Source of the DNA: Liolophura sinensis | Taxonomy: Eukaryota > Mollusca > Polyplacophora > Chitonida > Chitonidae | NCBI RefSeq assembly: GCF_032854445.1 | Contig: NC_088297.1 | Span: 21,091,127-21,155,126 of the forward strand | Length of the DNA: 64,000 nucleotides | Direction: 5' to 3' | Shown here: piece after piece, positions 47,241-58,144 of the stretch | Position numbering within the stretch: position 1 is the first letter of the stretch | Layout: each line of letters opens with the position of its first letter | Notes under the pieces: model-generated | Database searches by the model: none | Told to the model about the DNA's origin: nothing | The model's input: the letters and a program-made list of their open reading frames with translations, nothing else | Position numbers and translations under genes: made by a program

Positions 47241-47425
47241 GCCTCCATCAGGCCGCTGAGGTCGCGATCTATATGGACTCCATCAGGCCGCTGAGGTCGC
47301 GATCTATATGGACTCCATCAGGCCGCTGAGGTCGCGATCTATATGGACTCCATCAGGGCGCTGAGGTCGCGATCTATATGGACTCCATCAGGCCGCTGAG
47401 GTCGCGATCTATATGGACTCAATCG
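47241..47425. repeat. 35-bp tandem repeat, five copies
   Basis: The unit CCATCAGGCCGCTGAGGTCG plus CGATCTATATGGACT repeats at 35-bp steps (GGCCGCTGAG at 47251, 47286, 47321 and so on) with almost no divergence, so it is recent. Confidence 0.95.
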
Positions 47426-47808
47426 GCCGCCATATGCATAAGTCAGTGTCAAACAGATCGAGCTTTTCGGTAAGTTTGTATTCCGATAAACAAACCTACT
47501 TGTTCAAAGGGTATGAGCGGATAAGCCTTGCATATGACTCATAACTCAGTAGCTTATTTTTATTCGGCAAACGGGAAGAATACGTTTTATAAGTGGATAA
47601 AACACCGGCCTTTGGCAAGTTATTGATCAGCTTAATTACACATGTGTGAAGTACCATACAGACTTGTTCACCATTTTGGTGGAAGACAAGGAACACTCCA
47701 TAATTGTTAGCAAGGGCCCAAGACAAATTATTGAGAGTGAGGAGATCTAAAAGTTACCTGTTTATGGTCGGTCATAGGTCTACACATATGAAGTGCATAT
47801 ATACATAT

Positions 47809-47925
47809 ACTGTGCCTTATTGTGGCAGGGCCAGTCCATGTCGCCAAAGTGCTGGCGTCACTGAAGTATCATGCCGAAGACACCAGACATGACACCTCAC
47901 CCAGTTACAATGGACCAAGACCAGC
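47809..47925 (-). mobile_element. SINE-B fragment
   Basis: Contains, on the plus strand, TTGTGGCAGGGCCAGTCCAT, CACTGAAGTATCATGCCGAA and CACCAGACATGACACC, as in the other SINE-B copies. Confidence 0.75.
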
Positions 47926-48161
47926 TTTCAAGAAGATTGTTTTCTACAACCCCTATGCAGATTCCAACAGGAGATAAGAACCGGTCATTTCGTTTTGCAT
48001 GGCTGCCAATAGCAGGAAATTGGCTTTCGTGAAGGACATATGTCCACACACTTACAAGGATTTGAGGACATCCAATGCTTGCAACCTATGCGCGAACTGT
48101 AGGCTATTAAATCTCTCAGGCCATTCAGTCATTTTATAACCTGTCAACTGAACCAGGATTT

Positions 48162-48328
48162 GACGAAGGTTATTACTGCAACACTGTATAGGCGCCTGTG
48201 AGGTAATAAAATCCTGTAATGTAATAATTATTATGACATTTGTTACCCGTAGTGTAACATTATTACACAACGGGTATCACTTACTGCTCATAGTGTAAAA
48301 ATTATTACATTATGCATAACCTTCGTCG
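48162..48328. mobile_element. Small inverted-repeat element
   Basis: GACGAAGGTTAT (48162-48173) and ATAACCTTCGTC (48317-48328) are perfect inverse copies. Inside, ACCCGTAGTGTAA and TTACACAACGGGT (48245-48275) form a tight hairpin with one mismatch. Candidate MITE. Confidence 0.55.
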
Positions 48329-50084
48329 AGTGCATTCTACCCATAATGTAATATGTGTTACACCTGGAATTAAGATAGATCTTGATCCCAGGTTATCCAA
48401 GGTTACGCGTAAGTTGATAGATGGAAGGGAAATACTCTCACCATTTGATCGTCTTAGGGTAGACCTGACTCAAGCATGTTTCTGAACCAGGCAGCAAGTT
48501 GCCCTTAACATACTCTCCTTTATATATATAGGCAGAGAAAGGTAGCCGTAAATCTACTCGTACAACCACCGTTAGGTTAGTATACGATCTGGTGTGGAGT
48601 GACTACAGCTTAACGTAACACCCCTGCATTTAAATGGAATGTATTGGTTTTCATCATAAAGAAAACGTGTTCGATAAAGGCCGCCTTGCATCCTGAACAC
48701 CTGAATGAAATTTTCTAGGTTAAAAAAAAATATTATACATTCATATAATTTAATCTTTATAATCATATTTATAAATACAATTTTTCATGGTTTTTTCCAT
48801 GACGTATCTGTTAATTTGTCTTTCATCAACATTTAAAAACCAATTAAAACTGTGATAGCTCCGACCCTATTCGTGTACTACGTAACACAGACAGTCTAAG
48901 CAAGGTAAGATACAGGTAAGTGTATCAAGTATCAGGTGTTTTAGTTGTTTATTTCACATCAACCATCATATACTGCAAATAAATCAGCCGAAAGATTACA
49001 TGAAACGCCTATTTTTTATTACTTAATTCGGAGTACATAATATGGCCTCACATATAGAAGTATAAAAAAGCTTTCCAGCCTTCTTCTTGAAGTAGGACAT
49101 GCGCGTAGCTGCTCAACATGGCGGCAGTCGCTGAAGAGCGCATACCGTGAAAGCCTTTTTGGCTATAATAAATGTTTTCTAAATCGAGTAGGGACGCATG
49201 GTAGCGGCGCTGTGAGAGCGGAAAGCAGGTCTTTTATATGCGCGAGACTTGTTCGATGACAAAGACAAGCGTCCTGGACCTTCGTTGAGTACGAAAATTA
49301 GCAGTGTAAGCGTCTAGACTCCAACGACGCTAGGCCAGTTTAAGAAAAGGAGTTTGGGTCTTTCGGGGCTACGGGTTAGCTAACAGTTATTCATCTCGTG
49401 ATGACACCGTGTACATGTTTAACTGTGTCCTTTGCCGTAGCCGTCAGATAACGAGATATACTGGCAGCTACAGGTACGTAAAGCGCCTCGAGACAGCGAA
49501 GTAGCGAAGCGAGATAGTGAGGAAGAAGGCTAACCTGTCTTGCCATATAACTGAGACTAATATATCATATTACATATAGCCCCAGAATACGCATTGTAAC
49601 TCTATACTACCTTGGATACATGATTTCGCTACATTCTTTCGCGACGTCATTTCGCTGCAGTATTTCGCAACCTTGTTAACTGCTAAATTGATTTCCAGGC
49701 AATGAAATATGCATCAGTATAAAGACTATAGCAAACTGACCATCGACTTTACAGCGAGTTTTTCGGGCCCTCTCTCTGGTGTTTCATGTCATTTCTACTC
49801 AGATACACATTACAGGAGTACAGTTCATAAAACTTTTATTCTCAACTGAACATTAAGGCGTAGAAAAAGCTGTGGGATCATTCACAACATTCTAAATGTG
49901 GTCCGTAAAACCCAAAAGTAGAATCAAAATAATTCACCGCACATAAATCAATGAAAAAGAAATTCTAGAAACGTTGGCTACATGTAGGCCCTATAGGTAT
50001 TTTCAGAGGCAGTTTTCAAACGTCTTTCTACAGACGCTTTCCTCATTTATTCCGCTTCTTTCCGTTTAAAGTTTGATATCCTGA

Positions 50085-50190
50085 AAGTCCTGATATCCTG
50101 AAAGTCCTGATATCCTGAAAGTCCTGATATCCTAAAAGTCCTGATATCCTAAAAGTCCTGATATCATGAAAGTCCTGATATCATGAAAGC
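50085..50190. repeat. 17-bp tandem repeat
   Basis: Six or seven units of TGATATCCTGAAAGTCC with small changes, ending about 105 bp before the ATG of the candidate secreted-protein ORF. Confidence 0.92.
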
Positions 50191-50296
50191 AATGAAATAG
50201 AACCTATTTGTTTTAATTTTTTCATTGTTTACTTTTGTAGCTTTTATTGTATTTTCATACTGATATAGAAACACTGTTCAATGATCGACTGGTAAA

Positions 50297-50945
50297 ATGT
50301 ACCTTAAGGTATTTCTTGTTTCACTGATAGCAAACCTGGTGATGAATTTCAAGGACAGAGGAACATTTCTTCTCCTCCTTTTTGTCGGATTTGCTTGGCT
50401 GTCCCAGCAACTTCCGGTCCCATCAAGAGACGCAAACGACACCAACAATCATAACAACCTCACAGTTACCTTGGCAACTGGTCTTTGGAGGCAAACGGGC
50501 ATCCAGAACGGAAGCATTGTTTTTATGGACACTGACGAAATCCATCGCAAAGATGGGAAAGGCTGTTTGGAAATCAGTCGTAAAGAACGTCGGAAAATCA
50601 GTAGGAAATATCTGGAAATTGGGAACAAAGACCTTCGGAAAACTCTTCGGCCCACTCTCTAAACAGAGAAAGTGGCACCAGCAGTTTCTAATGCGAACCA
50701 GGAGCATGGGATTTAAAATGTCAGAGAAAGTGAGAAAGGCTTTGGACAGAAACACAGAGATTTTGAACAAACCGTGGAAGACCCGCGAAAAATTTAAGAA
50801 ACTCGTCAAGAGCGCCTTCGAGTTTGGAAAGATGGCTGTGCCGAGGGAATCGATGGCCGTGACGAGGTCAGAAGTGTCCAACTTCCTCCTTGCTGCATGT
50901 GCTCTGTGGACCACCCTTGTTTTTGTGCCTAGGCCCCCTAATTAG
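50297..50945 (+). CDS. Unrecognised candidate secreted protein, split over two frames
   Basis: No known family was recognised. Frame one (50297-50662) starts MYLKVFLVSLIANLVMNFKD and holds a hydrophobic leader (GTFLLLLFVGFAWLS) and Asn-rich NDTNNHNNLT with possible glycosylation sites. The frame that reads to 50945 gives a basic amphipathic region: KSIAKMGKAVWKSVVKNVGK, SVGNIWKLGTKTFGKLFGPL, then KKLVKSAFEFGKMAVPRES and a hydrophobic stretch near the end. One frame change near 50480-50560 would join leader and basic region. It could be a real gene with a sequencing error or a decayed one. Confidence 0.4.
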
Positions 50946-50949
50946 CCTC

Positions 50950-53900
50950 GCCGCTCCATTTCTTATCATAAATAGCCTGTCGCATGTGATATTTGGACAA
51001 CCATTGATCAAGTGACTTGGCCCCCTAATTAGTCTGCTGTATGTGCAATTTACTTGGAAAACCGTTGTTCGTTTTCCCTTGGATCCCTAAAAAGTTTGCT
51101 GCCTGTGCTATCTAAACAACCCTTACTTGTGTACCTTTGGCCTCTAATAAGCCTGCTACATGTGCTATCTGGATAACTGTTGTTCGCGTGACGTGGACCC
51201 CTATAATAATTAAACACAGGCACTGTAACCTCCCCAGAAAAAGAGTACTCTATGGTAGTTAGCTATTTTGAAATCAAATATCTGCACAGAGAATTATGCT
51301 GATATGAGCTATGGACTGATCTGCTTACTTGGCGTCCAGTGGACTGACTTGTAACTTGCAACTGAAAGTTTAAAATTCGATTGATAAATATGTACACTTG
51401 GTGTCAGTGAACTTTGATTGGCTCTTTGTGTTGTGACATGCACTTCGATCCACCTCCTGTTCTGCACATCTGTATAAAGATCAAGTGCGAGGAGGAATTA
51501 ACCGGCCTGTATTCACTTCTGACGTCATCGTTTCGAACAGACGAATGTAGCTGGTGCATGCTGGTGCGTTCTGGTGCGTAAAGTCAACATGTATTGTATT
51601 AAAACATTATCTCCCCTTTGTCTATACACTAAGTTCTGGGTTGTTATTAAAAGCAGTTTAATCAGTTTTTCTTTAATAAGTTTTCAAACGAGAGGTTCGT
51701 GTAGATGTAGCATTATTCCTAGTAAGATAAATATTTGACTGGCGTTTCTTACTGATCTATCGCAGTATTCCAGTTAACATTAGTGATGTATTGCTTATAG
51801 GAATATATGTTGGACAACATACGTGGTAAGGTTTCAATCCCCGCCTTGGCCACAGAATTTGTGGATTCCCCGCTCACCCAGTATTCATGGAACCTTTGGT
51901 ACTCGATTTTATGACTGTATGACCGTTTGCCCAGTCTAGCATTCGTCGAAGGCCGCTTGCCTTCCACCAATCTACCCTCATTATTATTATTATTATTATT
52001 ATTATTTAAATTTTTATTCCTTTTTGCAGTTACAACGGGCACCCTTCACAAATCACGTGACCAATCAACGTGGCGAAATGAGGCCATATACAATTTAGCA
52101 CCGATCCTTACATTTCCTGGAACTGGATTTAAATTCATCATAGGCAATTTGCCCACTATTTTATCTTGATTTATATATACTGAATTTATGCTTTACATCA
52201 TTCAACTTACGGAAGAACCTATTTAAATAAATAACTATAACTGCTAACGTTACACAAGTATCAAGTTCTGTTACTACTATAAGCCATATATATATATATA
52301 TATATACACACACGCGCGCGAGTCCAAAAAGTCGCATTTGTGGAGAGAAATAAATTTCATGAAATATTACTTTCCCAGCATCGGTTATCATCCTACGCGA
52401 AACACCTTTCTGAGATCAACATAGAATTCTTAAATTCAGGTAAAATGAATAACTTTGTCGGAGACGAAATTTAAGGTCATTTACGGCATGTTACCTAAAA
52501 ACATTAAAGTATTTATACAACCCGAAGATAAACGGCCATTAGCCGAGTAACCCCCTGAATGAGTTCAAGTATCTGATTATGAGATTAAGATTAAAAAGAT
52601 TATGGCTTAAGGCCACGTCTGCAATATTACAGTCATACTGTGGCGATATGTGCTAAGAAATAGCAAGAGAAGGCGTGCAAATTTCTTTCTGCTTCTGACG
52701 TTGAATTTTCACGTGTGACATGTCTCGTTTGCATCTCTGCACCACATTTGATGATTCTCGAAAATATCACTGAGCTTGGGACATTTTATTGACATCAAAA
52801 GTAATGATTTTGACCCTAATTTTTCCAGAAATGTGCAAAATATTTTTTCTAGGAATACGAAAAGTTTGTATTGTGTCTTACTCTGTGCCGATAGGTGGAG
52901 AATTTAATAAAGTTTATACCCAATGTTATTGTCTTACAAGAAAATAGATAGAAGATAGAGCTTCTAAGGATTTGATAATTTTGTAGTCTTGATTCTGTAT
53001 GCTGTGTATATCACATATAATTTGAGGGTCATTTTAATAGGTTGATTGTTGACCTGTGTACAATAGGCACAAAGATAGAGTGAAATCCAGATATCCTAAT
53101 CATAACTTTACTTCTAAACCGATCTAAACGGATAGCCTCGAAGACCGTGTCTTTCTCGCAGAGTTCTTATCGACATGTACGGTGACAATTTATTTAGATT
53201 GCATAAAGATTTGGAATTTGGTGTCGCCTTACATGCATCATTACAGTACATATCATACGAAAACAAACTACCGAGCAATCGAGATTATTTCTGATGCCAA
53301 ATCATGTCCTAAGAACTGTCCCTCGAAACTAGACAATAATACGCAAAATAAAGCTCTCGCGGTCGAGTAACAGCGTCATTATGTAGGTTATCGCCCTTCA
53401 CCTGAGGTATTTGATCTGGGTTTATACGCCTTACCAGGAGTATAACCGCGATCAAACACCTTAAGCTCAGGTTATAATCCTTACTTATATATAAAAAATG
53501 CAGTGATTTTAATAGCAATTTATAGGACCTCACTGGTCTAGAAGTGCTCAAAATGTGTTATAGTCACACTTGACTAACAATGATAATATGGAAACAGTGC
53601 AATGTAACCTCGAGGATGATTTGGGCTTAAACGTAAACGTCTTAGCTTGTTTTTGTCTTGCAATCTAATTGTAAAGATGATGGCAGTTGATTTTGCTTGG
53701 TGAATAAAACATTAAACTGAAATTGATAACCGTATTGTTCAGCTTAAAAGGAATTTCGTATATGTTTTCTGTGTATCGATGGCGTCAGGCAAGGGTATAT
53801 AGTATCTCCGTTTATTTTTTTCTTTTAATTTCTTTTTAATAAGTGTTTAAGTATATAAGCCTGGAATTATTCCTACTCATTCATGGCACAAACCAATGAG

Positions 53901-54050
53901 CCAGTGAGCCCTCACTTCTTTTGTACGTAGTACATGCGTTGATGTAGCTCAATAAATTGCAAGTTGACGGAATTTCACATCAACATCAACTGTGGTGGAG
54001 TAATGGGAAAAAAAAGCATTCGCTTTGTAAACATTGCAGTAAAAAAATAA
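50950..54050. other. No gene recognised
   Basis: Contains an (ATT)n microsatellite at 51979-52006 and a (TA)n(CA)n(CG)n tract near 52288-52320. ORFs are short and lack domains. Confidence 0.6.
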
Positions 54051-54051
54051 T

Positions 54052-54256
54052 AATCTTTTAAATTCAACACAAAGCCGCAATGCTAGAATGTATTATTGCA
54101 GCAGATTCTGTTGAATATAACACACATGCTCTATTAATTCAACATAATGGTTCTTTTAGACTAACAGGATATTATGTTGAAAGGTGTGTTATAATAACAG
54201 AATACATTCTAGCATCACTCAAACAATAGACTTTTTTTTTCTAAATTAACAGATTA
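54052..54256. mobile_element. MITE copy 3
   Basis: Left arm with GCAATGCTAGAATGTATTAT; right arm AACAGAATACATTCTAGCAT, CACTCAAACAATAGAC and CTAAATTAACAGA. It lies about 100 bp from a SINE-A copy. Confidence 0.8.
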
Positions 54257-54357
54257 ATGTATAGTGTAGGCCTATGACTCAATCCCCCATTGATTCTTCC
54301 CTAGGGCTAACATCGTTAATCTTGTTAATATATCGCATGGCGCACAGAATGAACCAA

Positions 54358-54556
54358 GTTATTTATTTATTTATTTGATTGGTGTTTTACGCCGTACTCA
54401 AGAATATTTCACTTATACGACGGCGGCAAACATTATGGTGGGAGGAAACTGGGCAGAGCCCGGGGGAAACCCACTAACAACCGCAGGATTCTATCAGACC
54501 TTCCCACGTACGGAGGGAGAGGAAGCCAGCATGAGCTGGACCTCATTCTTACAGCG
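54358..54556 (-). mobile_element. SINE-A copy
   Basis: TTATTTATTTATTTATTTGA, GGTGTTTTACGCCGTACTCA, GACGGCGGCAAACATTATGG, ending GAAGCCAGCATGAGCTGGAC; the tRNA head is absent. Confidence 0.9.
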
Positions 54557-55845
54557 ACGGAATGAACCAAGTACTGTAGTCTATTTCTTTTAGAGAGTCT
54601 CCTATATTCGGCTGTCTGTAAAATCAGTCATATTCGCTACTATATATTCTACATATTCTACACATTGACATATTGAACGTCCATATTATTATAAACAAAA
54701 AAGCAGTTAAAATATTTTTTGTAATTCATAATGTTAAGCTCCATAAGCTCGATTTCGAAGGCAAGAACCCATTGCCTTGGGTGACTTCATAATTATTCAA
54801 AAGCAAGTTGCATGCTGGGCAATGGTCGTTGAGAGTAATTTGTTTTACAATGGCTGCACCAACAAGCTGTTAGAACAAACCCCACGCAGTAACACAGCCT
54901 ACACCAATGTCTCTGCAAATAGACTACATGGCTTTAAATTCCTAACATCCATCTTCAAATCCACACCACCGTGAATACATATACTGCAAGAGTTCATTCA
55001 TTTATTAAGGTTATATCATACTAAAGCGTGAAAACAATTTCAAGTATGGCAGTGTCAGAGACAGCGTTTACAGTTAAGTCGATAGCAGGCTAGGTAACTG
55101 GTGTCGCCCTCCGTCAAAACACGTTGAACTCAGCCCAGTTTCCAGCATGCCACTGGTTTTTAAAAAAATCATGACGTCAAAGGGTTCATTGCGCGAGGCA
55201 ATGGGTTCTTGCCGTCGAAAAGGAGCATATGGACTTTAACATTATGAATTTAAAACAGTATCCAAGCTTCATTTTACTTGCAATAATATGAACTTCCAAC
55301 TTATCCATGTGTAGAGCTTGTGGTGTTACGTGTCACTGACTAAAGTCAATTTGGTTAGCTAAGATGACTGATTTTTATAGAGGGCTGAATATAGGCGACT
55401 GACTAAAAGAAATAGATTATAGTCGGCCTTGTGTTACATGTAGTATAGTTTGACTTCGTGGGGCGCTGTGTCAGCTTGGTGTCTTCGGCATTATATTCCG
55501 GGCCCGGCCTGATACAAGGAAACGCCGTCGTGGCATGGAACGAAACAATGTTGAAAGCAACGTTACACCCTAAGCAAATAAATCGTAAGTGTACATCTGG
55601 TTTATCTCTGTGGCACATGGATGTAGTTTTGATATATACACTGCTCACTGTTATACAAACAGATTAACGGGCGGCTGTCATGTCTGTACCCTACTAATGA
55701 GTTTTGTCGTTACTTGGCCACGAAACCACGCCATTTTTGAAATATATGCTCATTTTGGAATAGTTGATAAGGATAGCGTTTTTATTACAAATTGCAGGGC
55801 AACATCGTGTGTCTGTCGGCTAAAGGTTTACAATTCCTTTTAGAA

Positions 55846-55944
55846 TGTATGTATGTATGAATGAATGAATGAATGATTATTGTTTAACGCCACATTGCAA
55901 TATCTCAGTCATATCGTGGCGAGAACAAGGTGAAAACACGAGGC
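55846..55944 (-). mobile_element. 3' end of a third SINE-like family
   Basis: On the minus strand: CACGATATGACTGAGATATT, GCAATGTGGCGTTAAACAAT, then (CATT)n. It resembles SINE-B ends but differs in sequence. Confidence 0.5.
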
Positions 55945-55949
55945 GGTTC

Positions 55950-56326
55950 AGGTTGATGTATGAATGTATGCATGTATGTATGTATGAATGTATGTATGTA
56001 TGTATGTATGTATGTATGTATGTATGTATGTATGTATGTATGTATGCATGCATGCATGCATGTATGTATGTATGTATGTATGTATGTATGTATGTATGTA
56101 TGTATGCATATGAGTATGCTTGGGTTTCGCGTCATACTTAACAACTTTTCAGTCATATGACGACCAGGAGTCATTGGGTGTGTGTACATGCACTGTGTCT
56201 TTCGGTGGCAGAGCGTGTCCATGCCGCCAAAGAGCTGCCGCTACTGAAGTATCATGCCGAAAACATCAGACAGGACACTCCACCCACGGGGCTAACCAGT
56301 CCTGTTTTCTTGCCCTAACCTCGTAG
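55950..56326 (-). mobile_element. SINE-B copy with expanded (TGTA)n tail
   Basis: The body at 56106-56326 shows TCAGTCATATGACGACCAGG, GTGGCAGAGCGTGTCCATGC and GGGGCTAACCAGTCCTG. On the minus strand its 3' tail is CATACATACATA, which continues without a break into about 150 bp of TGTA repeats at 55950-56105. The tail is the likely source of the microsatellite; ORFs there (MYVCMYVC, HTYIHTYI) are artefacts. Confidence 0.88.
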
Positions 56327-56789
56327 TGGTGTTACAGTCTTCTTTCTTTTATTGTTAAAGTAAACAAAGTCAGCCACTAAATCTGAATTAATTAATAAAT
56401 TAGTGTAGCGGTCCAATTATTGTATCTGTCTTATGTGCTTTCGTTTTGGTGTCTTCTTCTCAAGTATACAGGTACCTATGAGTGCGACACCATTCAATCA
56501 CTTTAATCCTGTTTGATATTAAACGTGCCAAGCGAAGCTAGTTAAATGAATAAACCAATCAGGATTCTCTCCCCTGAACTCGGATACGCCGCTACTATTT
56601 GGATCCGATTTCATAACATTTCCTGAACTCGGGTTGTTATTCAGTATAACTTGTACATGAGATTCGAGATTCTGATACGAAATGAAAGTTCTCCAACAAC
56701 AGATTGTCAGTGAATCAGATGATGAATATTTATTATGACATGGGAGGAACCAGCAGTTGACACAAGTACCAAACAGTTAAGTGTCATAT

Positions 56790-56900
56790 GGAACAGAGTC
56801 CCAGTTGAGTGTCATATGAGACAGAGTCCCAGTTGAGTTTCATATGGGACAGAGTCCCAGTTAAGTGTCATACGAGACAGAGCCCCATGAGACTCTTGTC
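56790..56900. repeat. 28-bp tandem repeat, four copies
   Basis: The unit CAGAGTCCCAGTTGAGTGTC plus ATATGAGA repeats four times. TCCCAG and its inverse CTGGGA continue to recur in non-tandem form up to about 57170. Confidence 0.85.
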
Positions 56901-57239
56901 TCAGGTTATGGTACCAAAGTTCAGTTGATATGTTCTGGTATACAGTCTCTGTGGTCCACTTTTGATATCTCAGATAAGTTCGAGACTGGAGCTGGATTCT
57001 CCGGTTTCGTGAGACTAGAGTGTCCCAGAATTTTGGGACTGGGAGAATTCCCAGATTTTTGATACTGGGTTCCCGGCTTCCTGGGACTGGTTCCCACCTA
57101 GTGTCAACTGTCTCTAAATTCTTGAACTGGATCACAAATCACTATTCCCAATACTGGGATTGTTTCTCAATTCATGGTACAAGAATTTTCCCACTCTTAA
57201 TAAAATAGCTACTTACTGAGAATGCTTACCAGCAATTTG

Positions 57240-57420
57240 GTGTCAACCCCTGGCAGATTCTAAGGCCATCTGCAGACGCTGAAAAATCAGTCTATTTATA
57301 GATTTCAGCATGGTGTGGGAGGAGCCATGAACCGAATCAGGAGACTCTGATTGGTCAGGAGAGGAGTTTGTGAACACAGATGACACGATGACGTCATCAC
57401 GATCGCAACCAAGAACTCCA
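57240..57420 (-). promoter_or_regulatory. Promoter-like cluster: CRE, CCAAT, TATA
   Basis: Reading leftward on the minus strand there is TGACGTCA (57390-57397), ACCAATCAG (about 57346-57354), CTATAAATAG (57290-57299), then a possible untranslated exon ending TTGCTG before GTAAGC at about 57230. Spacing suits a TATA promoter firing to the left. No coding exon was recognised downstream. Confidence 0.4.
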
Positions 57421-58119
57421 AAATAATGGCTTTGCTTTGAAGCCAAAATGTAAATGCCAATGTCTGAAAAGTGAATATTTTTATCCATATTACTCAAAAA
57501 GTATAACCAATTTCCACTCAAGGGTATTAAATGATAAATTTCTTTTCAAACTGTGGTGGGAAAATCCTGGTCCGATTTCTAAAAGCCTGTAAGTGCGGGT
57601 TCTGTAGACACCCTAATTACAATAAATGTACAAAAATGGCGGCAACAAAAACGTCTGTTTTCGAGGTTGAACTGAGGACAATAAATGTCATATTTTCTGC
57701 GTGAAACAAGAACGAAAATAGAAGGTAAAGATTTTCCAGATAAGACAATGACATAGAATTTGGTAATTTCTACATTATCATCACTACATTGCTGAATAAG
57801 TATGCCAAGTATGTAGGAACGCCGATACAACAAGAAGAACATCATTCATCCACGAAACAGATAAACGTAAGTTTAAAACTTCTTACGAGAATAAATAAAC
57901 GCTTCGTAAATTAACTAGTATGGCCTCAGAAACGATCTTAACAAAACTTCAGTGAAAATTCATTAAAACATGAATATATGAAACTTCCCTATGTTAAATT
58001 TATTTCTTAAATCCTACTTCCTTAAATCTCGCCACAGTAGTATTACAGAAATGTTCTAAAATATTTTAAAAATTTTAAAACGCTTATCAACAAAACAAAT
58101 AGCAAATAATCGTCAGTAC

Positions 58120-58144
58120 CTTGCCACTCATTTGGTGACGCCAT
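58120..58144 (-). CDS. Very short candidate first exon
   Basis: AAGATGGCGTCACCAAATGA gives MASPNEWQ before a GTACTG donor, with TGACGTCA about 30 bp upstream. The start context is good but the evidence is minimal and no following exon was found. Confidence 0.2.

Noticed and set aside
49110..49150. ATG start in CAACATGGCGGCAGTCGCTG
   Set aside because: The frame stops after ten codons and no credible donor precedes the stop.
57637..57705. ATG start encoding MAATKTSVFEVELRTINVIF
   Set aside because: Stops after 22 codons, with no good donor and no partner exon.
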